In this document: piece by piece, positions 22,558-34,608 of the stretch | How the letters are laid out: the number at the start of each line of letters is the position of its first letter | Position numbering within the stretch: position 1 is the first letter of the stretch | NCBI GenBank assembly: GCA_951640165.1 | Contig: OX621266.1 | Coordinates: 1,054,001-1,118,000 of the forward strand | DNA from: Pseudoips prasinana | Taxonomy: Eukaryota > Arthropoda > Insecta > Lepidoptera > Nolidae | DNA: 64,000 nucleotides | Direction: 5' to 3' | Translations under genes and position numbers: made by a program | Notes under the pieces: generated by a model | Seen by the model: only the letters and a program-made list of their open reading frames with translations | The model's database searches: none | What the model was told of the DNA's origin: nothing

Positions 22558-23646
22558 TTACAGAGATAAGAAGTGATTCTTAGTTCTGCTCTTAAAAATA
22601 CTCAATGACGAGCTATCACGTATGGAATGTGGTAAGGAATTCCAAAGGCGTACTGCACGTACAGTAAATGAACCATTATAGCGGCTGGAAGTGTGGGAAG
22701 GAGTCCTGAGAAGAAGGGATGTAGCAGTGCGGCAAGGTTTGCCACTGGGCACCAGATACTCAAAGCGTTCACGGAGATAGATGGGAGCAACAGGGTTATG
22801 AAGGATGGAAAAAAGTAGATAAAGAATATGACAGTCCCGACGCTGCCGAATAGGCAGCCACTTCAATTGCAACCGGAACTCCGACACGTGGTCGTACTTC
22901 CGTAGGCCGAAAATGAAGCGGATGCATAGGTTCTGCAGGCGTTCGAGCTTATCTAGAAGTTCTTCTGTTGCATCAAGGAAACAGACATCAGCATAGTCAA
23001 AAAGAGGGAGTAAAAGCGATTGAGCGAGAGTGACTTTAGTCTGAAACGGTAAGAATTTTTGGAGACGTTTGATGGATTGAAACGAACAGTATACTCTCCT
23101 GCTTACTTCTGCAACGTGATTGTTCCACGAAAGGTTAGAGTCGATTAAAACACCTAAATTTTTGGCAAATTTTGTATAAGGTATCGGCACATCATCGAAA
23201 AGAACAGGAGGAATGGCTGAAAAATTTAAGGTGTTAAACATGTGTCTGCCACCAATAATGAGAGCTTGTGATTTAGAGGGATTGACCAGGAGGCCGAAAG
23301 ATTTTGCCCACTTGCTAATGTTTACAAGATCATTATTGATGGCAGAAATAGCTTCCGTAGTTTCAATGCTTTTGAAGTGCCGATTTATCTGCAAGTCGTC
23401 TGCATAGAGATGATAGTTAGAAGTTAAGATTTTAGTGATTGCGTTTATAAAAACGGAGAATAGAAGAGGAGATAGAACGCCACCTTGAAGCACACCCGCA
23501 GTAAGGTCACACCACTGAGAGAAAGACTCTTCAGCGTGTACAGACTGTGAGCGCCCTCGAAGATTCATCCTCCAATTACCATCGTTGCGCTTGTTAAACG
23601 CACATTGTAAACAAGAGTTTACACATTGTCTTATAAATCTTGTCAT
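22558..23646 (-). pseudogene. CR1/Jockey-superfamily RT C-terminal fragment, inverted unit
   Basis: The 362-residue frame matches the unit 1 protein, with substitutions including GVPQGG to GVLQGG and LHIYRH to LQINRH just after YADD. The proline of the conserved PQG motif is lost, so this copy has taken a damaging change the tandem units lack. As in the other copies, the first 21 residues come from gypsy integrase. Confidence 0.85.
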
Positions 23647-23827
23647 ACCTTCAAACCGAAATGGAGTTTTAATAGATCACATTTTTCATATCTGGGATAT
23701 CCTATTTGATCGTGGACTTTTTGTAGTAGGCCGTATTTAGCTATTGGTATCACAAAACGTTCACCAGTAACAGTTTTTTCTAAAAAGCATATTATTATAT
23801 AAGTAAAGCTAGTGGCGTTATTAAATT

Positions 23828-25887
23828 CAGTCCTACAAAACGATTCTATAAACGAAACAGTGAGTATATTTTACAACATAATTTTTGAAATAATTAAAAA
23901 ACATGTACCTCTGTCAACAATCAAATCACCTAAGTTCCCAATATGGTTTTCACCTGCGTTGGTACATATATTCAAAAATAAATCTAAAGCATGGTTAAAA
24001 TGGAAAAAATATAAAAATATATCAGACTACGAACAATTCTCAATTTTTAGGGCTAGATTTCAAACAGAATGTAAAAAATGCTACAATGTTTACATGAACA
24101 ATCTTGAAGACAGTATAAAAGATAATGTAAAATATTTTTGGAAATTTATTGCAACTCGTAAATCTGGGTTGAATATTCCTTCAACTATGCGCCACGGCAC
24201 TCGATTAGCTAATGAGCCGCATGAAATATGTAAAATGTTTTCTGACTTCTTTAATTCAGTTTATGAACCGTCTGCACAGACCAACGATTCCCTTAGGAGT
24301 ACTGAAATTTCTGAAAATAGTTCCCTCATTAGTAAGATTGAGTTCACCACCCAAAAAGTACAGAAGGCACTTCAGTCTCTTGATATCAGTAAAGGACCGG
24401 GTCCTGATGCACTGCCAGTTATTTTTCTCAGGAATACTGCCAAGAATATATGTGCTCCACTGCAAATTCTTTTTAATCGATCGCTGTCTGAAGGAATCTT
24501 CCCCGAAGCCTGGAAGCAGGCCAATATTACACCTGTCCATAAATCAGGTCCCAAAAATGACGTTGCAAATTACCGGCCAATATCAATACTGTCAACAATG
24601 TCGAAGCTTTTTGAAAGATTAGTACATAATGAACTTTATCCTGTACTTCACAATATTATTCTACAGCAACAACATGGCTTTGTCAAGCGAAGATCGACTC
24701 AAACCAATTTAGTAGTATATTCAGACTATCTATTTAATAGTATGGACTCGGGTATCCAAGTAGATTCAGTCTATACTGACTTTAAAAAGGCGTTCGACAA
24801 GGTAGACCATGAACTTCTTTTGACCAAGATTGCTTACAATGGCATACGTGGAGATCTGTTGAGGTGGTTTTCATCATATGTTTCGAATAGAACTCAAAAA
24901 GTAGTGATAAATGGTTTTCAATCTGCTACTACAATTGTTACATCTGGTGTACCCCAGGGATCGATACTAGGGCCTCTTTTATTTGTTATTTTTATTAATG
25001 ATATTAGTAAATGTATCCTAAATTCTAAATTTCTTTTATACGCCGATGATTTGAAAATTTATAGGCCGATTAAATCCTTAAATGATTGTTACGCATTGCA
25101 GGAAGATTTAAATAGGCTGCATAAATATTGTGAAGGTAATAAATTACAGCTTAGCATTTCTAAATGTTGTTGCATAACCTTCTCTAAAAATAAAACAGCC
25201 ATTAAATACCCCTATACGATAAATAGCACTACTTTAAATAGAGTCAGTATGATTCAAGACTTAGGCGTACTTTTGGATGAAAAGCTCCATCTTGATAATC
25301 ATATTAATATGATTGTCAACAATGCTTGGCGTATGTATGGTTTTGTTATGCGCTCGGCTACTGAATTTAAAAAACCAAGGACTTATCTGAATTTATACAG
25401 TTGTTTAATTAGATCCCAACTAGAATATGCAGTCGTGGTGTGGAATCCTCTTTACGCTAAATACTCCGATTATATAGAGAAAGTACAGAAAAAATTCGTA
25501 AAAGCTATGAACTACAAGTGCTATCGTACGTCTGCCTCGTATACCAGTCTACTCAATAAATATCAACTGTTAACTTTAAAATCCAGGCAAACTTTTCTAG
25601 AGGCAATGCTTTTGTATGGTCTTAGCAATAACGCGTATGACTGCATGGATATTTGTAACAAAATATGCTACATAGTTCCTAGAAGACCGCAGAGGCGCGC
25701 TGTACGCAAACAACCACTGTTCGCTGTCACATCTTGTCGAACTAATGCTGGCGTACGAGCGCCGCTTCGACGTGTCACTCGCACTTACAATGAGCAGTTT
25801 CATAACATAGATTTTTCGTTACCAGCAGGAAAATTCAAGAACACAATCTTAAAAACTATTCAAAATTTTAATTCAACAATCAAATAG
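23828..25887 (+). pseudogene. CR1/Jockey-type ORF2, RT part open, endonuclease missing
   Basis: The frame is open for about 686 residues. Blocks seen: KGPGPDALP, ANITPVHKSG..NDVANYRPISIL, QQHGFVKRRSTQTNL, SVYTDFKKAFDKVDH, TSGVPQGSILGPLLFVIFIND, LLYADDLKIY (YADD about 25,030) and QDLGVLLDEKLHL. The apparent ATG-like start at 23,812 lies in the host repeat, so there is no native start. The RT core is intact and the closest in-window relative is the full element at 36,002-39,999, with the same motif order and AAATA-type tail. Confidence 0.88.
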
Positions 25888-26254
25888 CTTTTTGTTTTTT
25901 TCACAAAACACATAATTATATATTTAGGTACTTATTTATTATTTTCATCTAGATAATACATTTCGTTATTTTTTATTTTATGCCTTAATTGTAGGTAATA
26001 AATGTATTTAAGTTATTGTTTTCGGTTTATAATGTTCTCACTTAATGTTTTTGTAATGGAAATTCTAAATTTGTAATTTGCTAGGTAAGTTTTCTACTAA
26101 CTACATTTAGTGTATAGTGTGAGTCACCTTAATTATATGTATTCTGTGAATAACGTTGTGGATTACACAATTGTTTATTAGTGATAATATTTTTGTAACA
26201 TTTATTGTGTAATTGTTTGTTGTTCCAAATAAAATAAAATAAAATAAAATAAAA
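23828..26254 (+). mobile_element. 5'-truncated CR1/Jockey-type element inserted in the inverted unit
   Basis: It interrupts GTTATTAAATT|GTGTGTATAC of the unit. It starts inside ORF2 and ends in (AAAAT)n at 26,229-26,254. The flanking AAATT on both sides fits a very short target-site duplication that overlaps the tail. Confidence 0.85.
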
Positions 26255-26289
26255 TTGTGTGTATACTTAATAAATCTATATACTCACCG

Positions 26290-26493
26290 ATCGATCGATC
26301 TCATAGAAAGTGCATTAAGTACTCTGTAGGACAATTGGTATTATGGAAAAGGGGATTTACAAGAGAAAACCGCGAATATACCTAACTAGAAAACTTAGGT
26401 AACGGTTTGTATACAGGGCCTTATAAAGTGTGTAAAGCTGACCACTCACTGGATCGTTATACGATAGGTAGTATCAAGGGTATGAAAGGATCA
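26290..26493 (+). pseudogene. Gypsy-like integrase C-terminal fragment (GPY motif)
   Basis: Frame pieces read VGQLVLWKRGFTREN, then LYTGPYKVCKADHSLDRY and IKGMKGS. GQ.VLW and GPYKV with a following DRY are typical of the C-terminal GPY/F module of gypsy-group integrases. It is cut at 26,493 by the R1-type insertion. It belongs with the dismembered gypsy element of 10.5-26 kb. Confidence 0.65.
26478..26493 (+). repeat. Target-site duplication, left copy (R1-type element)
   Basis: GGGTATGAAAGGATCA is repeated exactly at 32,489-32,504. The left context is gypsy integrase and the right context a Jockey-like fragment, so the target was already a nested junction. Confidence 0.88.
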
Positions 26494-26846
26494 GGGGTAC
26501 TAGGTCGGAAAACCTCCTCGTGTGTCCGGGACTACTGGTCCCATTCGAATATTTATATTCGGTGGGAACGGAAGTTTTTGGAACGGTGTACCCTGGGCGT
26601 GGGCGCTGGCTTTTTTCATCGGCATCGTCCATGGCTAATATTCCGACACCTCACCCCTCTGTTGTCCCCTCTATACACTGGAGGGGACAGCGGAGGAGCG
26701 CAAGCCTAAGCTGCGCCGCACGGTGATGGGCTGAATACCGGAGCGCTTAATCCGGTCACGAGCTGCGGCAACCCTTAGCCCCTGAGCAATTACCCGGCGA
26801 GGGGGGTACCGGGGGGTAAACCGGTTCAAAGGGTAATAAAACAGAG
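26494..26846 (+). other. 5' UTR of the R1-type element
   Basis: GC-rich leader with no long ORF in the ORF1 frame. I see no TATA-like box; LINE promoters are usually internal and TATA-less. Confidence 0.6.
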
Positions 26847-28982
26847 ATGTCTCTTAGATTAACAATACCCCAGGAGGGTACCGGATCTGTCGGAGAATCC
26901 CTCCCGGGTCCTTCGGGACCCGGCTGTCCCACCGTATCTGGGGGGGACACTAATAGACATACACCCGCGGAGGTCGCGGATAGGGTGCACACGCCCAGTT
27001 TTGTGCACCCTTATACAGTAGGGGAAAATAATATGTCGGCTGGCGTCGAGAATAATGCCGGGACCGCCACAAGGAGGAGCACCAGGAGAACCTTGAGGTC
27101 GTGTACCCGCTCGGCCACTCCTGTACCGGGGACATCCCGAGGCACCGCGGACTTGGAGAGTGATGGCTCCCTGAGGTCCGCGGTGTCCATGGAGTCCCTG
27201 GATAGTCAAGTGGAGACTCCGGGGGAAAAGCGACGGAGCCCCGCCGGGCATAGTGGGCGCCAGGTCAAGGCAGCCAAACGGAGCGGGGATGTGGACTTGA
27301 CCCGGGTCGAAGATCTGGCGGAAGAATTTCGCCAGCAGCCGACGGCCGACCTGGGCGCAGCGATACACGAGGCGATGGCGACGGTGGAGATGGTGGCGGA
27401 AAAATCCCACCGCTTGAAAGGCGATTTTGTCCGCGCTCTGCGACTGGCGGCCCGTAAAGCTCAGGCGGCCGCCACTGAGCTGCATGGGAGGACTGGCGGG
27501 GATAGGCTGGAACTGGAGAACCAGCAGCTTTGTTCCCAGTTGGCCTCCTTGGAGTCGCGAGTGGCCGCCATGTCAGCCGAACTGGTGGAACTTCGCCGGC
27601 GTGAGGTGGGGGCTCTCCCGCCCCAGTCTTCACCATCACGTCCGTCGCAGAATCTGGTGTCTCCGCCAGGATCACCGTCTCAGGCACCGTTGCCGCAGCG
27701 GATACCGGACAGGCGCCGGTTAGCAGCGCAACCGGCCCCGGCAACACAGAAGACCAATCCTGGCGCTTCCCCCTTAGCTCCAGCCCGGGAGGATTCAGCC
27801 TCGCCAGGTGAGGGGTTTGCGGCCCTTTTGGACCAACGCTTGGTCTAAATGCGCCGCGACCTGATAGCGGAAATTTTCCCGGAGAGAGCTATCCGCCCAC
27901 CACTTGCTCGGACCGTAGCGCCACCCACAATGACGCAAGTCGTGGGGGTCGCGGCGGGAAGAAAACGAGGTGGCCGTCAACGCAGGCGCCGGGCTGCTGC
28001 CGTGGATGCAGCTGCTGCTCGGTCCGCTGCGCCGTCAGCCATGACAGGACCACCGCCACCCGCTGATGGCACTTGGGCTCAGGTCGTTGGCCGAAAGGCC
28101 AGAGCCAAGGCTGCCCGGGGAAATCAACAGCCGCCGCATCCAAAGAGGCCGCCGACGCTTCCGAGACCGCCATCCACAGCAGCGGTGACGGTCAATTTGC
28201 CGCCAAACTCGGCCACTACTATGGCCGAGATTATGAAGTTGGCGAGGGCCAAGGTACAGTTGAAGGACCTTGGTCTGGAGGCGGGCCTTCGCCCTAAGAG
28301 AGCCTTGACTGGGGGTCTCATTTTGAGAATCCCTGGTCCGGAGGGCTTCGCGAAGGCGGAGGCCCTGTCCACTCGGCTAAGGGATGCCTTAGCCGAAACG
28401 GGCGCTGTGGTGGCGCACCCTGTGGCGATGGGAGGGCTCCGGGTGCTAGACCTTGATGACTCCGTCAACCCCACCGAAGTGGCTGAAGCCTTGGCCACGA
28501 CGGGTGGATGTGCCGTTGCCGACATAAAGGTCGGCGTAATTCGGTTCTCCCCGTCCGGTTTGGGTTCAGTGTGGATTCGGTGTCCACTGGTGGCCGCCCG
28601 CAAACTAGCGGCTTGTGGGCGTATACTGGTGGGATGGATGTCGGTCCGGGTGGAAGCCCTTCCACCAAGAGCTCTCCAATGCTACCGCTGCCTGGAGAAG
28701 GGGCACGTCAGGGCTCGGTGCACGGGATGTGACCGGAGCGCGTCGTGCTTCGTCTGTGGCCAACAAAATCACAAGGCGAAAGAATGCACGGCGCGTGCGC
28801 CTCACTGTGTTGTGTGTGCCGACCTTGGCAGGCCGGCTGGTCACCGGCTAGGTAGCGGTAGGTGCACGCCGCCAAAGGCTAGGAGCAGAGGAGCTGGACG
28901 TCCTGCCACGTCCGCTCCAACAACAACGTCGCGGTCTACAGATCCGGGCTCTGGCCCCGTTGGGGTGTCAATGGAGTTGTAA
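26847..28982 (+). pseudogene. R1-type ORF1 (gag-like, zinc knuckles) with one nonsense codon
   Basis: ATG at 26,847 opens one frame to the stop at 28,980-28,982, interrupted only by TAA at 27,846-27,848; the next codon is ATG in the same frame. The N-terminal half is Ala/Arg-rich with a helical ENQQLCSQLASLESRVAAM segment. The C-terminal part has CYRCLEKGHVRARC, CFVCGQQNHKAKEC and CVVCADLGRPAGH...C, three CCHC-type knuckles (about residues 611-670) that bind element RNA. Length without the stop, about 711 codons, is long for the group but plausible. Re-initiation at 27,849 would still give a protein with all three knuckles. Confidence 0.88.
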
Positions 28983-31900
28983 AAATTCTTTCCCCCCCAA
29001 CTTATTTTGCAGGGCAACTTGAACCACTGCATCGCTTCGCAAGCTCTTCTTGCGCAGACGATTGCCGAACGTTCAGTTGCCCTAGCGATAGTGGCTGAGC
29101 CTCACTCCGTGCCCGACCACCCTCGTTGGTTCGGGTCGGATGCGGGCCTCGTCGCCATATACTGAGCGGGGGGAGAACGCGACCCCCATTGCTCACTTCT
29201 GGCTAAGGGGCCCGGATTCGTCGTCGTGGAGTGGGGACCAGCAGTCGTGGTGGGCTGCTACATCTCCCCGAATTGCGGCCTCGCAAATTTTGAGGCGTAC
29301 CTGGACGGACTCACGAGCCACATTAGCGGCTACCAATCCCGTCCGGTACTCGTCCTGGGCGATTTCAACGCCCACTCTGGTGTTTGGGGCGATGCCCGGG
29401 ACGTCGTTCGAGGGGAGTTACTGCTAGAATGGGCCGCCGGACTGGACCTCCGTCTTGTAAACCGAGGTTCAGTCAGCACCTGTGTGCGTTGGCAGGGGGA
29501 GTCGATCGTCGACTTGACGTGGGCGACTCCCTCGGCCTTGCACCTGGTCTCGGGGTGGAGAGTTGCGGAGGAAGTGGCCACACTGTCGGATCATCGACAT
29601 ATTCTTTTCAGCGTGGCCCTCCGTCCGCCCCGAGGCGGCCCCGACCGAAGTAGCTTTATCCCACCGCGGCGCTGGTCCCTGCGTCACATAGACCGCGACA
29701 TGCTGACGGCTGCCGCCATTGCCATCCATTGGGGCGCCAGTGAAGGTGGAGAAAGGATCCCGTCCGATCCCAATTCGCAAGCGGACTGGTTCCGCGGCAT
29801 CATGTCTCGCGTCTGCGACATGTCAATGCCTCGGATCCGTCCGGGTGACAGACGAGGCTCGCAATATTGGTGGTCGGCCGAAATCGCGCGACTCCGATCG
29901 GAGTACGTCGCAGCGCGTCGCCGACACCAGCGAGCCCGTCGGATGCTCAATGCCGAAGAGGATGCCAGAGCGCATACGGCGTATAAAGTCGCCGTCAAGG
30001 CGCTATCGATTGCGATAGCGGAAGCCAAAGCTCGGTCCTGGAACGAGCTAATCGAGGGACTGAATAGGGACCCATGGGGGCGCCCTTACAAAATGGTACT
30101 GGGCAAGCTCAGACCGTGGGTCCCTCCGTTGACGAGTACCCTGGACCCGGATTTTCTGAAGAGAGTGGTAGACACCCTCTTCCCTAGGGTCCAGGACAGT
30201 CCCTCGGACTCTCCGTCACCGTCGCACCATGATTGGGACGACCAGTTTGAGGTGACGGAGGGAGAGATGGACCGAGCAGTACGGCGACTTGCAGCCCGAA
30301 ACACCGCCCCTGGCCTGGATGGGATACCGGGCAGGGCGTGGGTGTACGCTCTGGTAGTCTTGGGGGACCGGTTGAGGCAACTTTTCACAAGCTGCCTCCG
30401 TACTACCGTGTTCCCTACCTGCTGGAAAGAAGCCAAGCTTGTGCTGTTGCAAAAGCCGGGCAGGACCGCCGATTCTCCCTCGGCGTTCCGACCAATCTGC
30501 TTGCTGGATGAGGCGGGCAAGCTCTTTGAGCGTGTCATTGCCGCCCGTCTCAGCAAGCATCTGTCACGCGTTGGCCCCGACTTGTCGGACAACCAGTTCG
30601 GCTTCCGACAGGGACGTTCGACGCTGGACGCGATTAACCGCGTCCGAGCCCTGTCGGAACCCGCCGTCCGGGCGGGGGGGGTGGCGTTGGCGGTGAGCTT
30701 AGACATCGTCAACGCCTTCAACTCCGTCCCCTGGTGGGCGATACGGGAGGCACTGGTCCACCATAACGTGCCTCCCTATCTGCGTGGTATAGTCGGGGCA
30801 TATTTGCGTGACAGGACGATCAAATTCGTCGGTCGGAACGGGATTGACGTCCAGAGGGAGCTCTCCTGCGGGGTTCCTCAGGGGTCCGTGTTGGGACCTC
30901 TGTTATGGAGCCTCGCCTATGATCCGGTCCTGCGGATTGGCCTACCTCCCGGAGTGAGCGTCGTCTGCTATGCGGACGACACGCTCGTTATAGTCCGGGA
31001 GGTCAGCTTCCAGCGGGCGGTACGGCTCGCCGAACTCGGTGTTGCATGTGTCGTTGCGGCCATAAGGAGACTGGGCCTTCGGGTAGCGCCTCACAAGACC
31101 GAGGCGCTATGGTTCCACGGATTACGCCGTAGGCAGGAACCACCCAGTACGTCGATGCGGGTAGGTGACGTAGAGGTCAGGGTGGGGCGGTTCATGAAGT
31201 ACCTGGGCCTCACCCTAGGCAGTCGATGGGGCTTCGAGGAGCACTTTGAGCGTCTGGCACCCCGAGTGCGCCGGGTAACCGGCGCGTTACGCCGGCTGTT
31301 GCCGAACCTCGGGGGTCCACGGGAAGAAGTTCGCCGCCTCTACGGAGGTGTCGTGCGACCCATGGCTCTTTACGGGGCGCCCGTCTGGTCTGAACGCCTG
31401 ACGGGCGCCTCCCGCTGCAGAGCTATTTTGAACGGCCTGCAGCGTGTGGTGGCCATACGGATCGCACGAGGATACCGAACGGTATCCTTTGAGGCGGCGA
31501 CACTTCTGGCGCGCCTCCCGCCGTTTGATCTCCTGGCGGCAGTCGACGCAGCGGTTTACACCGAGATCCGCGTCCGCCGGGAGAGCGGTGAGGCGCCAGA
31601 GCAGACGCTCGTTGCCTATAGGCGGGATGCACACCGTCGCGTACTAACACAGTGGCGCGCACGGCTGGAGTTGCGCCTGAACGCGCGCCAACGTGCCGTC
31701 GGTGCCATCCTGCCTCACCTCGAGGCCTGGGTGGGAAGGAAGGGTGGTTACGTCACCTACAGACTGACTCAGATACTCACCGGACACGGGTGTTTCGGTG
31801 AGTATCTGTGCCGGATCGGCCGAGAGGCGACGACACATTGTCACCATTGCGGGAGCGACCTGGACTCTGCCCAGCATACGCTGGAGGAGTGCCCGGCCTG

Positions 31901-32120
31901 GGAGGCCGAGAGACGAGTCCTGGTCGCTGAGATCGGACGGGATCTTTCGCCGCCAGCAGTCGTGTATGCGATGCTGGCTGGCGACTCCACCAAATGGGAC
32001 GCCGTGGTCTCCTTCTGTGAGGCAGTTTTGCTGCAGAAGGAGGCCGCCGAACGGGATCGGGAACGAGCCGATCCCGCTCGTAGGCGGAGGAGGCGTCGGG
32101 GTGGCGGCGGCAGCCGTTAG
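28983..32120 (+). pseudogene. R1-type ORF2 (endonuclease, RT, C-terminal zinc finger) with one nonsense codon
   Basis: Similarity begins at QGNLNHCIASQ (29,010), the first endonuclease motif, with IVAEPHS (catalytic E) after it. It is interrupted by TGA at 29,163-29,165, and the frame is then open from 29,226 to 32,120 (964 codons). Later blocks: GDFNAHSGVWG, SDHRHILF, NTAPGLDGIPG, FRPICLLDEAGKLFERV, NQFGFRQGRSTLDAI, SLDIVNAFNSV, GVPQGSVLGPLLWSL, VCYADDTLV (YADD about residue 582 of the open part), then a C-terminal HCHHCGSDLD...H.LEECP finger. It lies in the same frame as ORF1, directly after its stop, with no ATG at the junction, so its start is unclear. The stop removes the N-terminal endonuclease residues. 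Confidence 0.9.
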
Positions 32121-32488
32121 CCCAACTCCCCTCGGGGCCGCGGCGGCAGTGTGAGAAGTGTCCTCTACTGCCGCCACGTACAAGCGGCTCCGGGATGACA
32201 GCGATCTGTTTGTGGCGCAGTCGCTGTGCCGTACTGGCAGGAGTCGGCAATAGGGGAGGGCAATCCAAAGGAGCCCTCCCAGGGTACGTGTCCCGACCAT
32301 CTGGGACATGGCGCAAAAGGGGGGTACCGGAGCAGCATACCCGCGTTCCCGGGACTCCCCCATCAGGCGCCAAGAGATGTCCACGGCAGGTAGGTTTAGT
32401 CGTTGCAAGTCCGACATACCCACCCGCAGACACTTTTTGCGGGTGGCATGCGAAGGCATTCCCCCTGCCTTATCAAAAAAAAAAAAAA
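32121..32488 (+). other. 3' UTR and poly(A) of the R1-type element
   Basis: Non-coding GC-rich tail ending in A14 at 32,475-32,488. A poly(A) tail and a non-rDNA target distinguish this from site-specific rDNA R1 elements. Confidence 0.75.
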
Positions 32489-32504
32489 GGGTATGAAAGG
32501 ATCA
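32489..32504 (+). repeat. Target-site duplication, right copy (R1-type element)
   Basis: Exact copy of 26,478-26,493, directly after the A14 tail. Two more As could belong to either the tail or the duplication. Confidence 0.88.
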
Positions 32505-32795
32505 AGTATCTATATCCTAGAAATTTGTAAGTTTGTTACAGAATACTACACCAAAAGACAAAATTTACAATCTAACTTTACACTTAGGCATGGGAATAGA
32601 TTAAATTTACCAACATCCCATCTATCTATGCACTCTACAAGCCCGTTGGTCATGTCAATAAAAGTCTTTAATAAACTTCCAGAAGATTAAAAAAAAAAGA
32701 AAAAAAAGGATAATACTTTTATTAAAAAACTAAAGCTTTTCTTATTACAGAAAAGCCATTATACTGTAAAAGAATACTTGGACTCAAAGAAATAA
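32505..32795 (+). pseudogene. Jockey-like RT C-terminal fragment
   Basis: The frames give SIYILEICKFVTEYY, RLNLPTSHLSMHSTSPLVM, KVFNKLPED and, after an A-rich disruption at about 32,688-32,710, KLFLLQKSHYTVKEYLDSKK. It matches the order of the C-terminal part of the fragment at 19,520-20,188 (INKLPNS, KKHLTVLL, YYTLQEFLDDK). It was separated from the gypsy remnant at 26,290 by the R1-type insertion, so it was inserted in gypsy earlier. Confidence 0.65.
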
Positions 32796-33948
32796 TTCTA
32801 TAGATCTTGACATTATTAATCTGATAATCTTTTCGCTTTAAATATTGACATTTTAAAATTAAAATTTGGCATACTATAATTCTTACAAATAGCATAAATT
32901 CTTAAACTTTTTATTTTTAACAAAAAGCCTTCTTCCTCTCTTCTACTATGCTGTGCCCGACAGGGTCCATAATTGTTACATAATTATAAGATTATACCTG
33001 ATGAAAATAGCAGCTAATACCAGGATGGTTCAAAATCAAAATCAAAAATCGTTTATTCCATTTAGGTACCTACAGGTAATACACTTATGCACGTCAAAAT
33101 TGTAAACATAGAATAATATAACAAAAAAAAAAAAAAAAATTTAATACATACAGTGATATGTCGAAAGAAAAATAAATAAATAAAAATAATTACTGGAAAT
33201 TAGATTGAATACCATATTTAAGCGACAACAATCAATGCAATAATATGTAAAACTACTTAAAAATGGAAACAAATCACTCTCATCAGTTACTTATCTGTGT
33301 ATTATGCCTTTTTAATTAATTTTATTTATTAATTTTTGTACACACAAAACTGACAATAAATTGATACAATCTTTGCCCTAACGGTTGAATCGTTAACATA
33401 CATGTGAATTTTGTCTGTGATAATATTTTAAATATTCCAGTATTTTGGGACAAATTAGTAATAATATATCGTTAATAAGTAACAATCAACTGTTAGTCAT
33501 TTAAATAACAATATCTAGTGACCAAAAACTGTGTAAAACAAGCTAATTAAAGTGTTAAAACTTAAAACATTCATAACAAAAGAGAATAGACGGCCATTGC
33601 ATGACAAGTGTCTTTGCGCGCAGTGCACACAGTTCTCACGGTTACGCCCTGAGCATAAGTCTCATATCCGCCTGCACCCAAACCCAGTGAATCACCAGTA
33701 CGCTCGCGTCATTGATAAACATCGCAGACGGTGCGAAATATCATTGCCTCTGTGAGGACAAGTTCTTCGATTGTGCAGTAGTATCTTTGGATATGGCGCC
33801 GAAAAATATATGTGCGGGGTGTCAGAACGTCTGCAGTAATAATATAATAATAATAATTTATTTCCAGATAATTAAAATCCATATTTGTTAGTAAATAATT
33901 TATGAACTTAAACACTATTGTTAGTTACTTAAAGCCTATACCTTAAAG
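32796..33948. other. Non-coding stretch, with a minus-strand tail-like motif
   Basis: No gene recognised. At 33,030-33,055 the minus strand reads AATAAACGATTTTTGATTTTGATTTTGA, resembling the 3' end of an inverted LINE or SINE. There are an A-rich run at 33,122-33,139 and an (AAT)n run at 33,840-33,860. A GC-richer patch at 33,590-33,740 holds only chance-length ORFs. Confidence 0.45.
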
Positions 33949-34608
33949 CTAAACATTCAAAGAACACCCCATTGGGGTATGTTTGCGCATCCAATGTTCC
34001 AGTATTGGGCTGTCCCACCGGTCCACGATCGTGTTTAATATGCTATTGGGACTGCCTCGTACCCTGCTCATAATAGAGGCGCATCGCTTGCGCATGATGG
34101 CGTGGAATCCATCCGTGTGTGCTTCGGCGAACATTTTTGATGCGCTACAATGTCTTGGCAGTCCCATCAGCATCCTAAACGTGTTATTGTATTGGACGCG
34201 CAGAGCGTTATATGCCTTCTGCGTATAGCTAATCCATAGATTGCACGTGTAAAACGACTGACAGTACGCTCTAAAAAGGGTCGTCTTTACCTGTTTCGTA
34301 CATCGTGCAAATCTACGAGCCAGCATATTGCATCGGACAGCCAACGCCCTGCGCTCCCGCTCGATGTCCATATTGTCTTTGAGGTCTTCGGAGAGCCAGT
34401 GACCCAGATACTTGAAACTTGTGACTCTATTCAAGGGTACCCCGCTAAGTTTAACTTGTGGTAGATTATCGTAGTATTTATTGCCCGCCTTGAATACAAG
34501 TAATTCACTTTTCTTAGCATTGTATCTGAGTCCATGAGTCTCCGCATACCTTTCACATATGGTCAACAACGCCATCAACGCATTAATAGAAGGACACAAT
34601 AAGACCAT
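33949..34608 (-). pseudogene. Antisense LINE RT C-terminal fragment (CR1/Rex1-like group)
   Basis: Reading the minus strand from 34,608, the protein begins DMVLLCPSINAL, the tail of a [F/Y]ADD motif, then GLRYNAKKSELLVFKAG and TSFKYLGHWLS, and ends MGCSLNV at 33,949. The C-terminal HCSASKMFAEAHTDGFHA and MRKRCASIMSRVRGS regions look like a CR1/Rex1-type LINE, but the exact clade is uncertain. The open frame continues beyond 34,608 only by chance, antisense to the R1-type insert. The N-terminal RT and endonuclease are missing. Confidence 0.8.

Larger units (their letters stand above)
21641..26289 (-). repeat. Inverted copy of the composite unit, interrupted by a CR1-like insertion
   Basis: From about 21,641 to 23,827 the sequence is the reverse complement of units 1-3 (integrase core, RT 3' UTR, RT, integrase zinc-binding region). 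It resumes at about 26,255 with GTGTGTATACTTAATAAATC and ends at TACTCACCG (26,289). It is slightly more diverged than the tandem units are from each other, with changes such as GVPQ to GVLQ. Confidence 0.85.
26494..32488 (+). mobile_element. Near full-length R1-type non-LTR retrotransposon
   Basis: The element is bounded by the direct repeat GGGTATGAAAGGATCA at 26,478-26,493 and 32,489-32,504. It has a 5' UTR of about 350 bp, two ORFs, a 3' UTR of about 350 bp and an A14 tail at 32,475-32,488. It is markedly GC-rich compared with its AT-rich surroundings. R1-clade membership follows from three CCHC knuckles in ORF1, the R1-type endonuclease/RT and the CCHC-type finger after the RT. The target is not rDNA. 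Confidence 0.9.

Noticed and set aside
26859..32459. Many long minus-strand and alternative-frame ORFs in the R1-type element
   Set aside because: The element is GC-rich, so antisense frames stay open by chance. They lack motifs, while the plus-strand frames carry clear gag, endonuclease and RT blocks.
33552..33755. 67-residue plus-strand ORF with several Cys and His
   Set aside because: The C-x2-C and H positions do not form a recognised zinc-binding pattern and the ORF is of chance length.
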